Positions 22,183 through 33,480 of a DNA stretch of 64,000 bases are shown piece by piece (the first letter of the stretch is position 1; each line of letters starts with the position of its first letter). Source of the stretch: Buddleja alternifolia (taxonomy: Eukaryota; Streptophyta; Magnoliopsida; Lamiales; Scrophulariaceae); the NCBI GenBank assembly GCA_019426215.1, contig CM033393.1:10388046-10452045 (forward strand), in the 5' to 3' direction. Position numbers and translations under genes: made by a program. Under the pieces are notes generated by a model. That model had not been told where the DNA came from. It saw only the letters and a program-made list of their open reading frames with translations, and searched no databases.

Positions 22183-23548
22183 TAACACGCTAATACCTAA
22201 CGTGCTTGGTAGCAAGTATACTAGTCGTGTGTAGTGATAGATGGACAAAAAGTCCGGGTTGTCAAACCACAAGGACTTGAATTCTAGCTTATGATTTTCG
22301 ATAAAAGATAAGACAATTAAAGTAAAGTAAGAGTAAAACAATTAAGTAAACAAAGAACAAAAGTAAGAACAAGCAATGGATTGAAACTCAAGTGTGAAAA
22401 TAGACTAAGGCACGTGCAAGACTTAATTTGATCCTTATTTGCGCAACGACTCTCGTTGAGTTATTAGACCTAGTTGCTATGGTAAAAACTCCTAAGGTAA
22501 AGAATATCCGATGTCTCGTGATAGACTCCTATACTTAAATGGCGGTTTCCTAAGTATGTCTACCCGGAAATCTAACCTCTAAGTATACATTAAAGAACTA
22601 GAGTATATTCGATTAGAATCGAACGACTTCACCCAGGAGTCTTTACCTATGTCTAGGAAAACTCCTATTTGGTTCGGTGATGTTATAAATCCCTTGCACC
22701 CTAATTTAAGTCTTTCTCAAAACTCTAAAGTAGGCAATAAAGCATACATATGGTGATCAATCACATGTAAGAAACATAAGCACAAATTCATAACACATAG
22801 CAACATAGGAATTAATTCAACGATTATCAATAATACGAATAAGTCACAAATCAATTTTTACAAGGCCCTAGCCATGTGAATTTAACCCATAACCATCAAC
22901 ATAGAAGAATTCAACATATTCATATACATAAGTGGAAACACAAAATGCAATAAACAATGAATAAACTCCCTAAAAGTTTGAATGGTGATGGATCCTCGAG
23001 TGGAGCTTCAATCCTTAGCTCTTATCTTCTTCTTGCCCTTCAAGGTAGGTGAAAAGATTGGTTCAAATCCAGCAGAATAGTCTCCCAACTCCAAAATTCG
23101 AACCCTTGAAATGAGCTGAAAAATTCGCATTATAGCTTCCAAAAAACGGTTACAGCGGCGCCCAGGCGCTGCCTATGTGTCACTACTGGCTTGGGGCAAG
23201 AGTTAGGGCACGCCCAGGCATGGAAGACCTGGCGCTCGGACGTGGAAGGTACGGCGCCTAGGCGTGGGATGTGTGGCGCCTGGGCGCCACGCTGCATGGC
23301 CTACTTGTTCTTCTCTTTGGATGGCACCTAGGCGTGACTTAACTGGCACCTGGGCTCGGATTTGCGATGCATTCAACTGGAAATCGTTTGATACGCTATC
23401 TCTTGCCCTTTTTTTCGTGCATCGTCGCTCAATGCCTGAATTCACTTAACACACATATTAAACATATGAGTGGAATAATTCAAGCTATAAATGGACCTAA
23501 ATTGTCAATAAAAAGGGTCTAAAAACAAGTTCAAAACGACTCCTATCA
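22183..23548 (-). repeat. Athila-2 3' LTR
   Basis: 1,366 bp, TGATAGGAGTC start on the - strand; the other end is mutated (GTGTTA instead of GTGTCA) in both LTRs. It pairs with 30247-31628. It contains a palindrome array (23157-23358). Confidence 0.92.
23157..23358. repeat. Phased palindrome array in the Athila-2 3' LTR
   Basis: Seven units like GGCGCCTAGGCGTGG. The central hexamers start at 23161, 23213, 23235, 23257, 23279, 23327 and 23349, so the steps are 52, 22, 22, 22, 48 and 22. It lies 190-390 bp inside the LTR start, in probable U3. Confidence 0.85.
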
Positions 23549-23562
23549 ACCCCCCCAAACTT
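23549..23562 (-). other. Athila-2 polypurine tract
   Basis: On the - strand AGTTTGGGGGGGTT abuts TGATAGG of the 3' LTR. Confidence 0.85.
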
Positions 23563-25246
23563 ATCTATTGCTCGTCCTCGAGCAATAGGCTAAAAGATCC
23601 AAAAAAAAAACATCTTCAAACAAGGGAGAAACAAAAAGAAAACTACCTAGCTCACTTTCGTGGAGTACACGGTTGCATTTAACGAATGCAACAAGCCTTT
23701 GAACCCTTGAGTTACCTCCAAGGACGAGTTATAGTCTCGTGAGGGTTTGCATATAATATACCTACAAAATAGAAGGATTTTCAACCTCAATCAATCAACG
23801 CAAATCAATATGATTAATCATAATGCAATGGCATGAATTCGTCTGTTTAAGCTCAAAATTACATATATATACATGTCACATACTTGCTCATGTTACGCCT
23901 TAACATCGAAAAGACCATCATAAGGGTGTAGTGTAATAAATCTCAAGTATTATAGTCGAGTGGCATTCTTACCACTTTTCAAGCATTAATCCCATATCTA
24001 TCAATTTTTTATTAGTCACATGGCACGAGAATTGAAGAAAACTTCATAGCCACTTAAAATTCATCATTTTATCCACTTTAGGCTTTAACTTATGCAACTT
24101 TCAACTCAAAACATTAGAGGCTAGACCGCTAGACCATGTGCAATGTTCGGTTCTCTTAGGCTTTCTATGACACCCTTGTAACGAGCTTTAGGCCAATAAC
24201 TCCCAAACCAGACGGCTTTAGGGTATTAAGTGTAGAGACACTCCTAAGGGCTTAATCGCTCGAGTGTCAAAGGCCACAAAACAAAACTAGGTCTTTATTC
24301 ATTTTACACTTGCATTGGCTTAAGCTTAGCTCAAATTAGCATAACAGTACAGTATTCTAGGCATGGTGCTCTTCGCCCCCAGTATCTATTAAGCCTGACT
24401 TTTGCAGTCATACCAATGTTCAACCTCTTTTGTTCTTGTTAAACATACAAAGTTAACATTCTCAATTCATAGCACATGTGAAAATTCTAGATTGATATTT
24501 CCGGGATCCAGCTTTGAAGTGTTTCAAAATGGTTATCCACTCAACTCCTCTACCCTCGATTTATGTGCATATGTGAATCATCTTAAGGATAATCTAATCT
24601 CGTTTAGGGTCCCACAAGCAAGGAAACGATGTGTATAGCCATTAAAATCCAAATCGATAGAGAAAACATGCCATGGATTCAAATTAACCAATCTCAATGC
24701 ATTGATTGAAAGGTTGAACTTCTATCAAAAAAAATTTTAAATTGCACACTTTCACATGTAGAGGTACAACACGCCCCGCCAAACTTGGACCGAAATATCT
24801 AAAACATGAATAAACATGACTATAATGGATCTAGTATACACCCCCCCCCCCCCCCCCCAAAAAAAAAACTTAGAACGAACATTGTCCCCAATGTTCCAAA
24901 AAGAGAAGGGCAAAGTACACGTCATTAGAAGGGTTGCTGAAAAGCAGACCCGAGTCCTCGAATGCAAATGTGTACAAGAGTGGCAACAGCGGTGTGAGCA
25001 ATGAAATCAACAACTACACATTACACAATGCTAGTTAGACAAAGCATTAAGTAATGGATAGAAGCGAGAAATGAAAAACAACCCACAAACAAACAAAAGA
25101 TAACTGAAATAGACATGCATCTACTAAAAACAAACGGGTGAAACAAGCATAACAAAAGATCCAAAAAACAAACATCAACAAGAACTAAACAACTAAACAA
25201 GATCAATCTCCAACATAAGAAAACAGGAAAAGACTAAATAGACATG
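23563..25246 (-). other. Athila-2 3' non-coding region
   Basis: 1.7 kb without a credible ORF. The first kilobase (23563-24660) aligns by eye with Athila-1 5750-6800 in short conserved blocks. A run of 18 C followed by A at 24841-24867 is a slippage tract. Confidence 0.65.
24841..24867. repeat. Poly-C/poly-A tract
   Basis: Homopolymer run of C followed by A. Its length could be unreliable in the assembly. Confidence 0.8.
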
Positions 25247-26554
25247 CTAATCATCCTCGTTGACAAAACGGTCAACAAAATCATCATCTCTATCATCAAG
25301 GACCCCCTCATCCTCTGCTCCACCCATAATGTCATCTATGTCCAACATATCATCCGGGCCCCCCTCTGGCTCAGTAGAATCACTGAGGGGCATCGGAGCG
25401 CGGGAACGTAGGCAGTGCTGAGTAGTCGAAAGGCCCTCTACCCATAAATGCGTCATGCTCGCTAATAAGCTGCCGAAAGTAAGCACAACTGTCGCTCATC
25501 ATCAGCTGCATCTCAACCCGCAACTGACTGACATCAGCCCTAAGAGCATCTACATTAGAGGATGTGGATCGGATGGATCCGGTGCCACGAGCTGGAGTCG
25601 GACGAGCTCTCTGGGAAATAGGCAGAGGGGCTGAAGCTGGGGCATCAGAGAAGGAAAGAGGGGTGCCGACAGGATCTGTAGGCTCGATCTGAAGAACCCT
25701 AACACCGGCTATCAAGCACAAGGCCGAAATGAGAGATGAAAAGATAAACGGGTTCTTCTTTGGATTGGATGATTCTCCTCGTTTCCTCTTAGCCTGTGTC
25801 GGATCAACCACTTGAGTGAACTCGATGCCCATCCTCTTGATATGCCCTAACAAAGACCGGTGGATCAACCTCACAAAGTTAACCTGTCGCTGTGTCATGA
25901 TGGAGTATATAAGGAAGGCCGGGTTCTTGTTCAACTCAGATCTGTCGGAGCTCGGGATGAGGTTAAAGTGGATGAAGTCGAGCTAAAAGGTTGCCTCGGA
26001 GAGCAAGATATGCGGGGGTAAGTGTGACTCCCTTTCGGGCCAAGTCGTACCAGCGATAGCAATGACCCCAAGGATCTCGTCGAGGGAAACAGTGTACGTC
26101 CCGTCTAGCTTGTAGAGAGCTAGATACCCACAAATCTGGGGAATCGCCATCCTGAGGCACTCACTAAGAGCAATAGCATCAAAATTTACCCTTCTATCCC
26201 GAACCTCAATCGTGTCTGCCCTCCAACTCTTTTTGTCTGTGATGGAAAGGTATGCCCCGGTACTATAAAATTCCTAAATCCAGGGAAGGCGAATAGCCTC
26301 TAAGGGGCCACAAAAATATCCAACCCGTTAAACTCAATTCGTGCTTTCATTGATGTCTTGGCACAACTTGCGAAAGGTTTCTCTATGATAATCGAGCAGC
26401 TATATAGACCATTAAAAATAATTTCTGCTTTCGGGTTTAAAGAACGGGAAAGCGTAGTCGGTGCAATCGGGTCATGTAGAGGCTCGGGGTCGGTGGATGA
26501 GCCTTTCCCAACCTTCTTTTTACCCTTGGATACGGTCGACGCTTTCTTAGGCAT
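25247..26554 (-). pseudogene. Athila-2 env-like ORF ('putative plant transposon' type)
   Basis: Starts at ATG 26554 with a basic N-terminus (MPKKASTVSKGKKKVGKG), then stops at 26300. Damaged sequence follows to about 25935, and a good stretch in another frame from 25934 to 25380. That stretch has the helical block FLIYSIMTQRQVNFVRLIHR and FIFSSLISALCLIAGV, characteristic of the plant transposon-protein domain found in Athila ORFs, then a coiled-coil-like part (VDALRADVSQLRVEMQLM). A further shift gives an acidic tail (DDMLDIDDIMGGAEDEG) to the stop at 25247. It sits in the env position between pol and the 3' LTR. Molecular function unknown. Confidence 0.65.
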
Positions 26555-27166
26555 GTTGTTAGCGAAATTTCATCGGCGTAACGGCATGAATTTGGAATAC
26601 CAAGTTCTCGACCAAACTTCAACAATACCGCAATCAACCACAAACGCTGAAATGACTCTGTATAGTCCAAAATTGCAGAACCCAATAACAAACTAGAAAC
26701 CTCAACTTGAGCCCCACCAATAAGTTACAATGAATCAAACAACACCTACCAACCAACCTCTATTTACACTGTAGGAAACAAAATATGCAAAGAAATCCCC
26801 AAAAACTCACTATGTATCAAAAAACAAACAGCAAATCGAAACCCCAACGCAACCAATCGAGAATGCATCAACAAATCTGGCATAAAACCGCAAAAATTGA
26901 CAAGCCCATGACCTATTCGGCTCAAATACGCAATAGTGTTTCAAAGGATTAGCCAATCACTCACCTTATTGTTCTAAATGTCCGAAAATCGGACGAATAT
27001 TCATGGATTTTTGCCGGAGATAGGGCCCCACAGCGCGGAGGAGGTGGACCTGACTTTAGACAGCATAAAGTGACGGATGCGTGGTGGAGAGAAGGGGCAC
27101 AGCGGAACAGAGTGTCGAGAGAGAGAGATGATTTTTTTTACCTAATTTTAACTTAAATACCTGATC

Positions 27167-27494
27167 GGCGCCTAAGCGCGTGATGTGAAGCAATTGTTGG
27201 CCTTGGGATTCAGTCCACGCTTGAGCGCAGAGTAAGTGACGCTTGGGTGTGTGTGGAACGGCGCCCAGGTGCGGATTTGGTGGCGCTTAGGCGCTAAGAT
27301 GCGAAACAAATGTGACTGCTGGGCTTTCGTGGCGCCTAGGCGTGGGATATCGGCGCCCAGGCATGCTGCGTATCAGCACCTAGGCGTGAGTGAGATGGCG
27401 CCTGGGCACTCATGCCTGGGCGTGGATCTGCGAACCGAATTGGAAACTAAGGACGATCGGCGCCTAGGCACGGTTTACTCGGTACCCATGCGCG
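27167..27494. repeat. Phased palindrome array, Athila-2 post-pol linker
   Basis: Twelve units of the same GGCGCCTAGGCG type as in the LTR. Central hexamers start at 27171, 27220, 27242, 27264, 27286, 27335, 27356, 27379, 27401, 27415, 27463 and 27485. Steps are 49, 22, 22, 22, 49, 21, 23, 22, 14, 48 and 22. It lies between the env-like ORF and pol in non-coding sequence. Confidence 0.85.
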
Positions 27495-27594
27495 GACGAA
27501 CATGTTACGATGAACTCAAACTAAACAAAGACTAAGTACAAGAAAACAAATCAAACTAAACAAGAAACACAAAAATACGAGAAAGGAAAGAGAG

Positions 27595-27612
27595 CTTGAG
27601 TTGCCTCCCAAG
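27595..27612 (-). promoter_or_regulatory. Post-pol hairpin, Athila-2
   Basis: On the - strand CTTGGG-AGGCAA-CTCAAG: a 6-bp stem with one G-U pair and a 6-nt loop, at the same place as in Athila-1. Confidence 0.6.
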
Positions 27613-27659
27613 AAGTGCTAGTTTATAGTCAGTAGCTCGACTTGAGATATGAAATCATG

Positions 27660-29861
27660 GAGGATCCCCGAGAGGGATGGACACCTTGTCCCGTAGTCCA
27701 TCAATCCCCATATAGTGCTTCAACCGTTAAACCTTTGTCATGAAGGTTTGTCCCGTATCAGTTGTGATTTTGATAGCACCCAAGGTATATACGCGAGATA
27801 CGAGAAAGGTCCAGACCACCGCAACTTGAGCTGCCCGGGAAAAAGTCAGAGTCGAGAGTTGTAAAGGAGAACTCTCTCTCCCTCATGAAACTCGCGGGGA
27901 AGAATGTGCCTGTCATGCCACATTTTTGTTCGTTCCTTGCAAAGTTTGGAATTCTCCTAAGCTTGGTGGCGCCATTCCTCGAGCTCATGCAATTGGAGCA
28001 ATTGTTTTGTACCTACAAGTGTAGAGTCAAAATTTAGAAACTTAATAGCCCAAAAGGCACGATGCTCAAGCTCAACCGGTAAGTGACATGCTTTTCCAAA
28101 AATGAGGCGATATGGGGACATGCAGTCGGGGTTTTAAACGCGGTCTTATAGGCCCATAAGGCATCATCTAGGTTTAGTGACCAATTCTTCCTAGAAGCAT
28201 TGACCATTTTTTCAAGAATGTGTTTAATCTCCCTATTAGACACCTCCACTTGCCCACTTGTTTGAGGGTGGTAGGGAGTTGAAATTTTATGCCTTACCCC
28301 ATACTTGTTCAATAAGTGTTCGAATTGCTTGTTGCAAAAATCGGTGTCCCCGTCACTAACGATTTCTCTAGGGGGTTCCAAAAGGAGTGAAAATCCTTTT
28401 CCTTAAAAATCGAGCAACCCCCCGAGCATCGTTAGTGGGCAAAGCCTCGGCTTCAACCTACTTAGAGACGAGGTCAACCGCAACAAGAATATACTTATTG
28501 GAACAAGAACTAGGGAAGGGTCCCATGAAATCAATACCCCAAACATCAAATAATTCACACTCAAGCATGCTATTCAAGGGCATTTCATATCTTTTAGAGA
28601 TATTACCCATTTGTTGGCACCTATCACAAGATTGGACATACAAAAAATCATCTTTAGAGAGTGTGGGCCAAAAGAAACCTAAATGAAGCAACTTAGCCAC
28701 TGTTTTAGAAGGCCCAAAATGGCCACCTACCGATATGTCATGGCAATGAGCTAGAACCGATGCTATTTCCTCCTCGGGGACACATCTTCGAATGAGGCCA
28801 TCTACACAAATCTTAAATAGATATGGTTCGTTCCACAAATATTGCTTCACATCAAATAAAAATTTCTTCTTTTGATGAAAAGTGATATCCGGGGGAAGAA
28901 CTCCCGTGACAAGATAATTTGCAAAATTGGCATACCAAGGAGTATTGTTATGAAGTATAGCATACAATTGCTTATCGGGAAACTCCTCAAAAATGGGTTT
29001 ATCATGCACGCCCTCGGGGTTGGGGGGCTCTATCCTAGATAAATGGTCGGCAACCACATTTTCTACTCCTTTCTTATCCTTGATTTCTATGTTAAATTCT
29101 TGAAGAAGTAAAATCCACTTAATGAGTCTAGGTTTGGCAAGCAAGTACTTTAGTGCGGAGTAATCGATGTACACAATCACTTTGCTCAAAACTAGATAGG
29201 CATGCAATTTGTCAAATGCAAATACTATAGCTAGTAACTCTTTTTCGGTGGTTTAGAGTCTTACTAGCATAATAGATGGTTTGAAATACCTTTTCTTTCC
29301 GTTGACCAAGTACCGTACCAACCACGGTGTCACTTGCATCACACATCAACTCGAAGGGCCAGCTCCAATCGGGAGGTGCAATGATGGGGGCGGATATCAA
29401 CTGCTCCTTCAAAGTGAGGAATGCCTGCATACAAGTAGAGTCGAAATCAAATGGTGCATCTTTAACCAGCAAGTTAGACAATGGTTTTGCAATTTTAGAG
29501 AAGTTCAGGATAATTTGCCTATAGAAACTGGCATGCCCAAGGAAACTCCTGACGGCCTTGACCGATGTGGGAGGGGGAAGCTTCTCAATGACCTGAATCT
29601 TAGCTTGGTCCACTTCAATCCCTCTATGATAGACTTTGTGAGCAAGCTCAATCCCTTCCCAGACCATGAAATGGCACTTCTCCCAATTTAAAACAAGATT
29701 GGTTTCCTCACAACGTTTTAGAACACGAGTCAAATGATCAAGACATGGATCGAAAGATGTTCCAAAAATTAAAAAATCATCCATAAAAATCTCAAAGAAT
29801 TCCTTAACCATGTCATGGAAAATTGCCATCATGCACCGTTGAAAGGTGGCCGGGGTGGTTG
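27660..29861 (-). pseudogene. Athila-2 truncated pol (RT end, RNase H, integrase)
   Basis: Begins inside RT at [15 protein letters not shown], keeps the catalytic IFMDDFLIFG, then RNase H (MCDASDTVVGTVLGQ). A small deletion and frameshift fall near 29210. Integrase has its zinc domain ([14 protein letters not shown] ... [10 protein letters not shown]), GIDFMGPF, a stop after VDLVSK (28458), a further shift near 28390, then SDGDTDF and [10 protein letters not shown]. The C-terminal module is in another frame to about 27660. RT fingers/palm start, protease and most of gag are deleted. Not functional. Confidence 0.85.
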
Positions 29862-30083
29862 ATTACCACGAACCGATGGAGGAGGTGGGGGAGGTGCCGG
29901 TTGCATAGCTTGGAGTAGATTTTGCAACCATTTCCTATATTCCGAGAGAGTTATATCGGGAAAGTGCCCATTCGGGTTCAGACTAAAATTGTGGGCCATT
30001 TCTCAAGTTCGTTTACTAGCCCGAAGAACATGCTCTATCTCGGGCTCAAAATCGTATAGGGGCTCGTTGGAGGATCGAGTCAT
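29862..30083 (-). pseudogene. Athila-2 gag N-terminal remnant fused to RT
   Basis: From ATG 30083 the start MTRSSNEPLYDFEPEIEHVL matches the Athila gag N-terminus, with a stop a little later. It reaches the proline-rich PPPSVRGNQP and then joins directly to the RT sequence PATFQRC. Compared with Athila-1, about 3 kb is missing at the join. Confidence 0.85.
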
Positions 30084-30222
30084 GCACCACAAACCAAACC
30101 TATCGATTAACACAAGAAACAAAATTAGACTAATACGAAAATAAAAGAAAAACAAGAAATAAACAACAAACAAAGAATTATGGAAACGTAAAAAAATAAA
30201 TCAAAAACTAAAGCTAAACAAG

Positions 30223-30240
30223 TCCCCGGCAACGGCGCCA
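30223..30240 (-). other. Athila-2 primer binding site
   Basis: On the - strand TGGCGCCGTTGCCGGGGA, a perfect complement to the 3' end expected for plant tRNA-Asp, 6 nt from the 5' LTR. Confidence 0.92.
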
Positions 30241-30246
30241 AAAACT

Positions 30247-31628
30247 TAACACGCTAATACCTAACATGCTTGGTAGCAAGTATACTGGTCGTGTGTAGTG
30301 ATAGATGGACAAAAAGTCCGGGTTGTCGAACCACAAGGACTTGAATTCTAGCTTAGGATTTTCGATAAAAGAGAAGACGATTAAAGTAAAGTAAGAGTAA
30401 AACAATTAAGTAAACAAAGAACAAAAGTAAGAACAAGCAATGGATTGAAACTCAAGTGTGAAAATAGACTAAGGCACATGCAAGACTTGATTTGTTCCTT
30501 ATTCGCACAAAGACTCTCGTTGAATTATTATACCTAGTTGCTATGGTGAAAACTCCTAAGGTAAAGAATAATCGATGTCTTGTGATAGACTCCTATACTC
30601 AAATGGCGGTTTCCTAAGTATGTCTACCCTGAAATCTAACCTCTAAGTATGCATTAAAGAACTAGAGTTTATTCGATTAGAATCGAACGACTTCACCCGG
30701 GAGTCTTTACCTATGTCTAGGGCAACTTCTATTTGGTTTGGTGATGTTATAAATCCCTTGCACCCTAATTTAAGTCTTTCTCAAAACGCTAAACTAGGCA
30801 GTAAATCATACATATGGTGATCAATCACATGTAAGAAACATAAGCACAAATTCATAACACATAGCAACATAGGAATTAATTCAACGATTATCAATAATAC
30901 GAATAAGTCACAAATCAATTCTTACAAGGCCTTAGCCATGCGAATTTAGCCCAGAACCATCAACATAGAAGAATTCAACATATTCATATACATAAGTGTA
31001 AACACAAAATGCAATAAACAATGAATAAACTCCCTAAAAGGTTGAATGGTGATGAATCCTCGAGTAGAGCTTAAATCCTTAGCTCTTCTCTTCTTCTTGC
31101 CCTTCAGGGTAGGTGAAAAGATTGGTTCAAATCCAGAAGAATGGTCTCCCAACTCCAAAATCCGAACCCTTGAAATGAGCTGAAAAATTTGCTTTATAGC
31201 TTCCAAAAAACGGTTACAGCGGCGCCCAAGCGCCGCCTACGTGTCACTGCTGGCTTGGGGCAAAAGTTAGGGGGCGCCCAGGCGTGGAAGACCTGGCGCT
31301 CGGGTGAGGAAGGTACGGCGCCTAGGCATAGGATTTGTGGCTCCTAGGCGTCGTGGCTCCTAGGCGCCGCATTGCGTGGCCAGCTTGTTCTTCTCTTCGG
31401 ATGGCGCCTAGGCGTGGCTTAACTGGCGTCTGGGCTCGGATCTGGGAAGCATCCAACTGGAAATCATTTGATACGCTATCTCTTGCCCTTTTCTTCGTGC
31501 ATTGTCGCTTAATTCCTGAATTCACTTAAAGCACATATTAAACATACAAGTGGCACAATTCAAGCTATAAATGGACCTAAATCGTCAATAAAAAGGGTCT
31601 AAAAACACGTGCAAAACAACTCCTGTCA
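30247..31628 (-). repeat. Athila-2 5' LTR
   Basis: 1,382 bp, pairs with 22183-23548. Its palindrome array (31221-31434) has one extra 16-bp unit compared with the 3' LTR. Confidence 0.92.
31221..31434. repeat. Phased palindrome array in the Athila-2 5' LTR
   Basis: Central hexamers start at 31225, 31277, 31299, 31321, 31343, 31359, 31407 and 31429. Steps 52, 22, 22, 22, 16, 48, 22. The 16-bp step is a unit absent from the other LTR. Confidence 0.85.
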
Positions 31629-31633
31629 TCTTT

Positions 31634-33012
31634 CCATATCAAATAGTTACCTAATTAATTAGAATAGATCTACCAAATATATTATAGGATAGATATATTA
31701 AATATATATATATATATACATAGACTTGGTGAACAAGATAAATGCTCCACCAAATCTATACTTATATACACGGGCATGTGTGTGTGTATATATATATTTC
31801 TTCTTTCATATATTAATTAATTAGACCACTAATTAATTAACTAGTCTTTCCCAATTTAATATTCCAATATTAAATTATAAAACATTCATTAATTAAGACC
31901 ACTTAATTAACTAATTCCTGTTCCCGTTAATTAATTCCAATTAATTAATCTCTCCATTAATTCACAAAGAATTAACTAGCCAATAGGTACTACACTAAGT
32001 ATTGTGTGTGACCCCTTAGGCTCATTAACAAGCTAGCAATAAGTCCTTCCATAGGCTAGATTAATTATTCATATTAATTAACTAGGCCTTGGATTAATTT
32101 CACTAATTAACCCAAGGCACCAATTGGTCATGGTTCAATGTCTAGCAACGTCGCCATAACTTCCTAGATGTTAACGATGAAAATGCAAACCTCTCCAGAT
32201 TTTCGATCTTTGTATGAGTCGAATCCCTTCATCTTTTTCCCGTCTAAGACCTAGGGTTTGGTGACGGTCGAAACGCTAATACTCTCGGAAACTATGACTA
32301 TATTGGTTCAACTAATGATCCGGTCTTCTAAGCAGGGATCACCAATCCCTCTTAAAAGTCTTTGGCAAGAGACTTTTCGATCATTCAATTTTACTCAACA
32401 GCATAGGAAATACCAGGTACTTGTGACCTTGGATGAATCCCCTTAGACTGTTAATTGTTCCGCTGTAACTACCAGACTATACCCAACATACATGCTATAT
32501 GACTCTCCTGGAGTGCACGTGCATATCAAAGCAGAGTGGGTAGCACCCTTTCCAATGACATCTTAAGTCTAAGGATTATCTCACATTACGAAAATCGAAC
32601 GACTCCAAGTTCGACAGTACCAACGAGGAATCCTTGCGGGGTCGCTCAATCCAATACCAATGTATGGATCTTCATGTATGTATTGGCTATACTAGACATC
32701 GAAAATTGAACGCGTCTACCTCTTGGGAGAGTTACACACATGAACAAGTCTTGACGAGGCCAGTGATATCCCAGATCTCACAGCCTCTATGACTTGGAAC
32801 AAATTTAGGATTACGGTCTTTGAGAGCATTCCATATGTTTTCCCTGACCGCCACCCCTAACCATATGTAATCATCCATGGAATCTTTATCTATACTAACA
32901 CTAGTTACAACAATAAAGAAGCATTCCGTAACAGTTTTGATATAATCTTAATGATAAGACTGACATACTGTTAATATTCAAGCCAACAAATGGGCTCGCT
33001 AGGCACATAACA
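31634..33012 (-). repeat. Copia-D 5' LTR, right piece
   Basis: Continues the LTR after Athila-2, AT-rich at first (31650-32110), then unique sequence to CTAGGCACATAACA at 33012, which gives a TGTTATGTGCC start on the - strand. No gene in it. Confidence 0.65.
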
Positions 33013-33099
33013 CTTTCATAGAGTCTATTTTGTTTCCCGTAATTATCTTTCTACTACTCTTTGTTTTCTCCAATGATCTAATCTTTGAGAAATCGGGCC

Positions 33100-33480
33100 T
33101 TTCAAGCCACAATGATTCTTCAATCATTACGTAGGTGAAAGAGATCTCCTAGAGATTCATAGGGTTAACAAAAAAATTGTTTCTCAAAAAAACAACCTCC
33201 AAATATTAACCTTTGTACTTCTTCAACTTACTTTAGGTATTTTCATACCCTCGTTTATTGAAAAAAAACGGGTTCCCTGCATCATATCTGATGTGGAATG
33301 TTTGAGAATGAATTTGGAGGGACATATATTTAAGATATAAATAAGTTACACTTCATCCACATTGAACCTTGCAATTTCTAGCATAGACCCAACATTGTCC
33401 AACATAGTCTTGTTCTCGCATGAAACTACCCTATTCATCATGGAGAGTTGCTGGAAGTGTCAATTGTGAATCTGTACGAT
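33100..33480 (-). pseudogene. Copia-C integrase remnant
   Basis: On the - strand a decayed match to Copia-B integrase: YILNICPSKF (Copia-B has YILNRCPSKS), and a block at 33100-33165 matching Copia-B 45770-45830 (GCCACAATGATTC on the + strand). Several stops; no catalytic site is visible. Confidence 0.6.

Larger units (their letters stand above)
22183..31628 (-). mobile_element. Athila-2: deleted Ty3/gypsy Athila element
   Basis: A 9.4-kb element on the - strand with a perfect 5-bp duplication TCTTT. Order on the - strand: 5' LTR 31628-30247, perfect tRNA-Asp PBS, the start of gag, then (after a deletion) RT, RNase H and integrase, a post-pol hairpin, a palindrome array, an env-like ORF, a conserved 3' non-coding region, PPT and 3' LTR 23548-22183. 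Most of gag, all protease and the first half of RT are missing. It retains every cis element I can recognise, so it could have been moved in trans. Confidence 0.92.
19637..33012 (-). mobile_element. Copia-D: leader and 5' LTR
   Basis: On the - strand an LTR (33012-31634 plus 22182-21394) is followed by an iMet-type PBS at 21392-21381 and a long leader to 19637, where Copia-A interrupts it. Athila-2 splits the LTR. The coding part of Copia-D is left of the window beyond Copia-A. The right end (TGTTATGTGCC start on the - strand) abuts Copia-C pol sequence, so Copia-D inserted into Copia-C. Superfamily is inferred from the PBS and from leader layout shared with Copia-B and Copia-C. Confidence 0.65.

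Noticed and set aside
23203..23449. Open frames in the Athila-2 LTR on both strands
   Set aside because: Caused by the GC-rich array; not conserved in form between the two LTRs.
27167..27494. CRISPR-like array, because of short repeats at constant spacing
   Set aside because: Plant retrotransposon context, palindromes of 14 bp with 8-bp gaps, no cas genes and no leader.
27236..27535. 99-codon open frame across the palindrome array
   Set aside because: Unlike any gag, pol or env-like part and on the opposite strand to the element's genes; a by-product of the GC-rich repeats.
30223..30240. tRNA-like 3' ends (TCCCCGGCAACGGCGCCA and similar)
   Set aside because: They are primer binding sites next to LTRs; no cloverleaf sequence is present.
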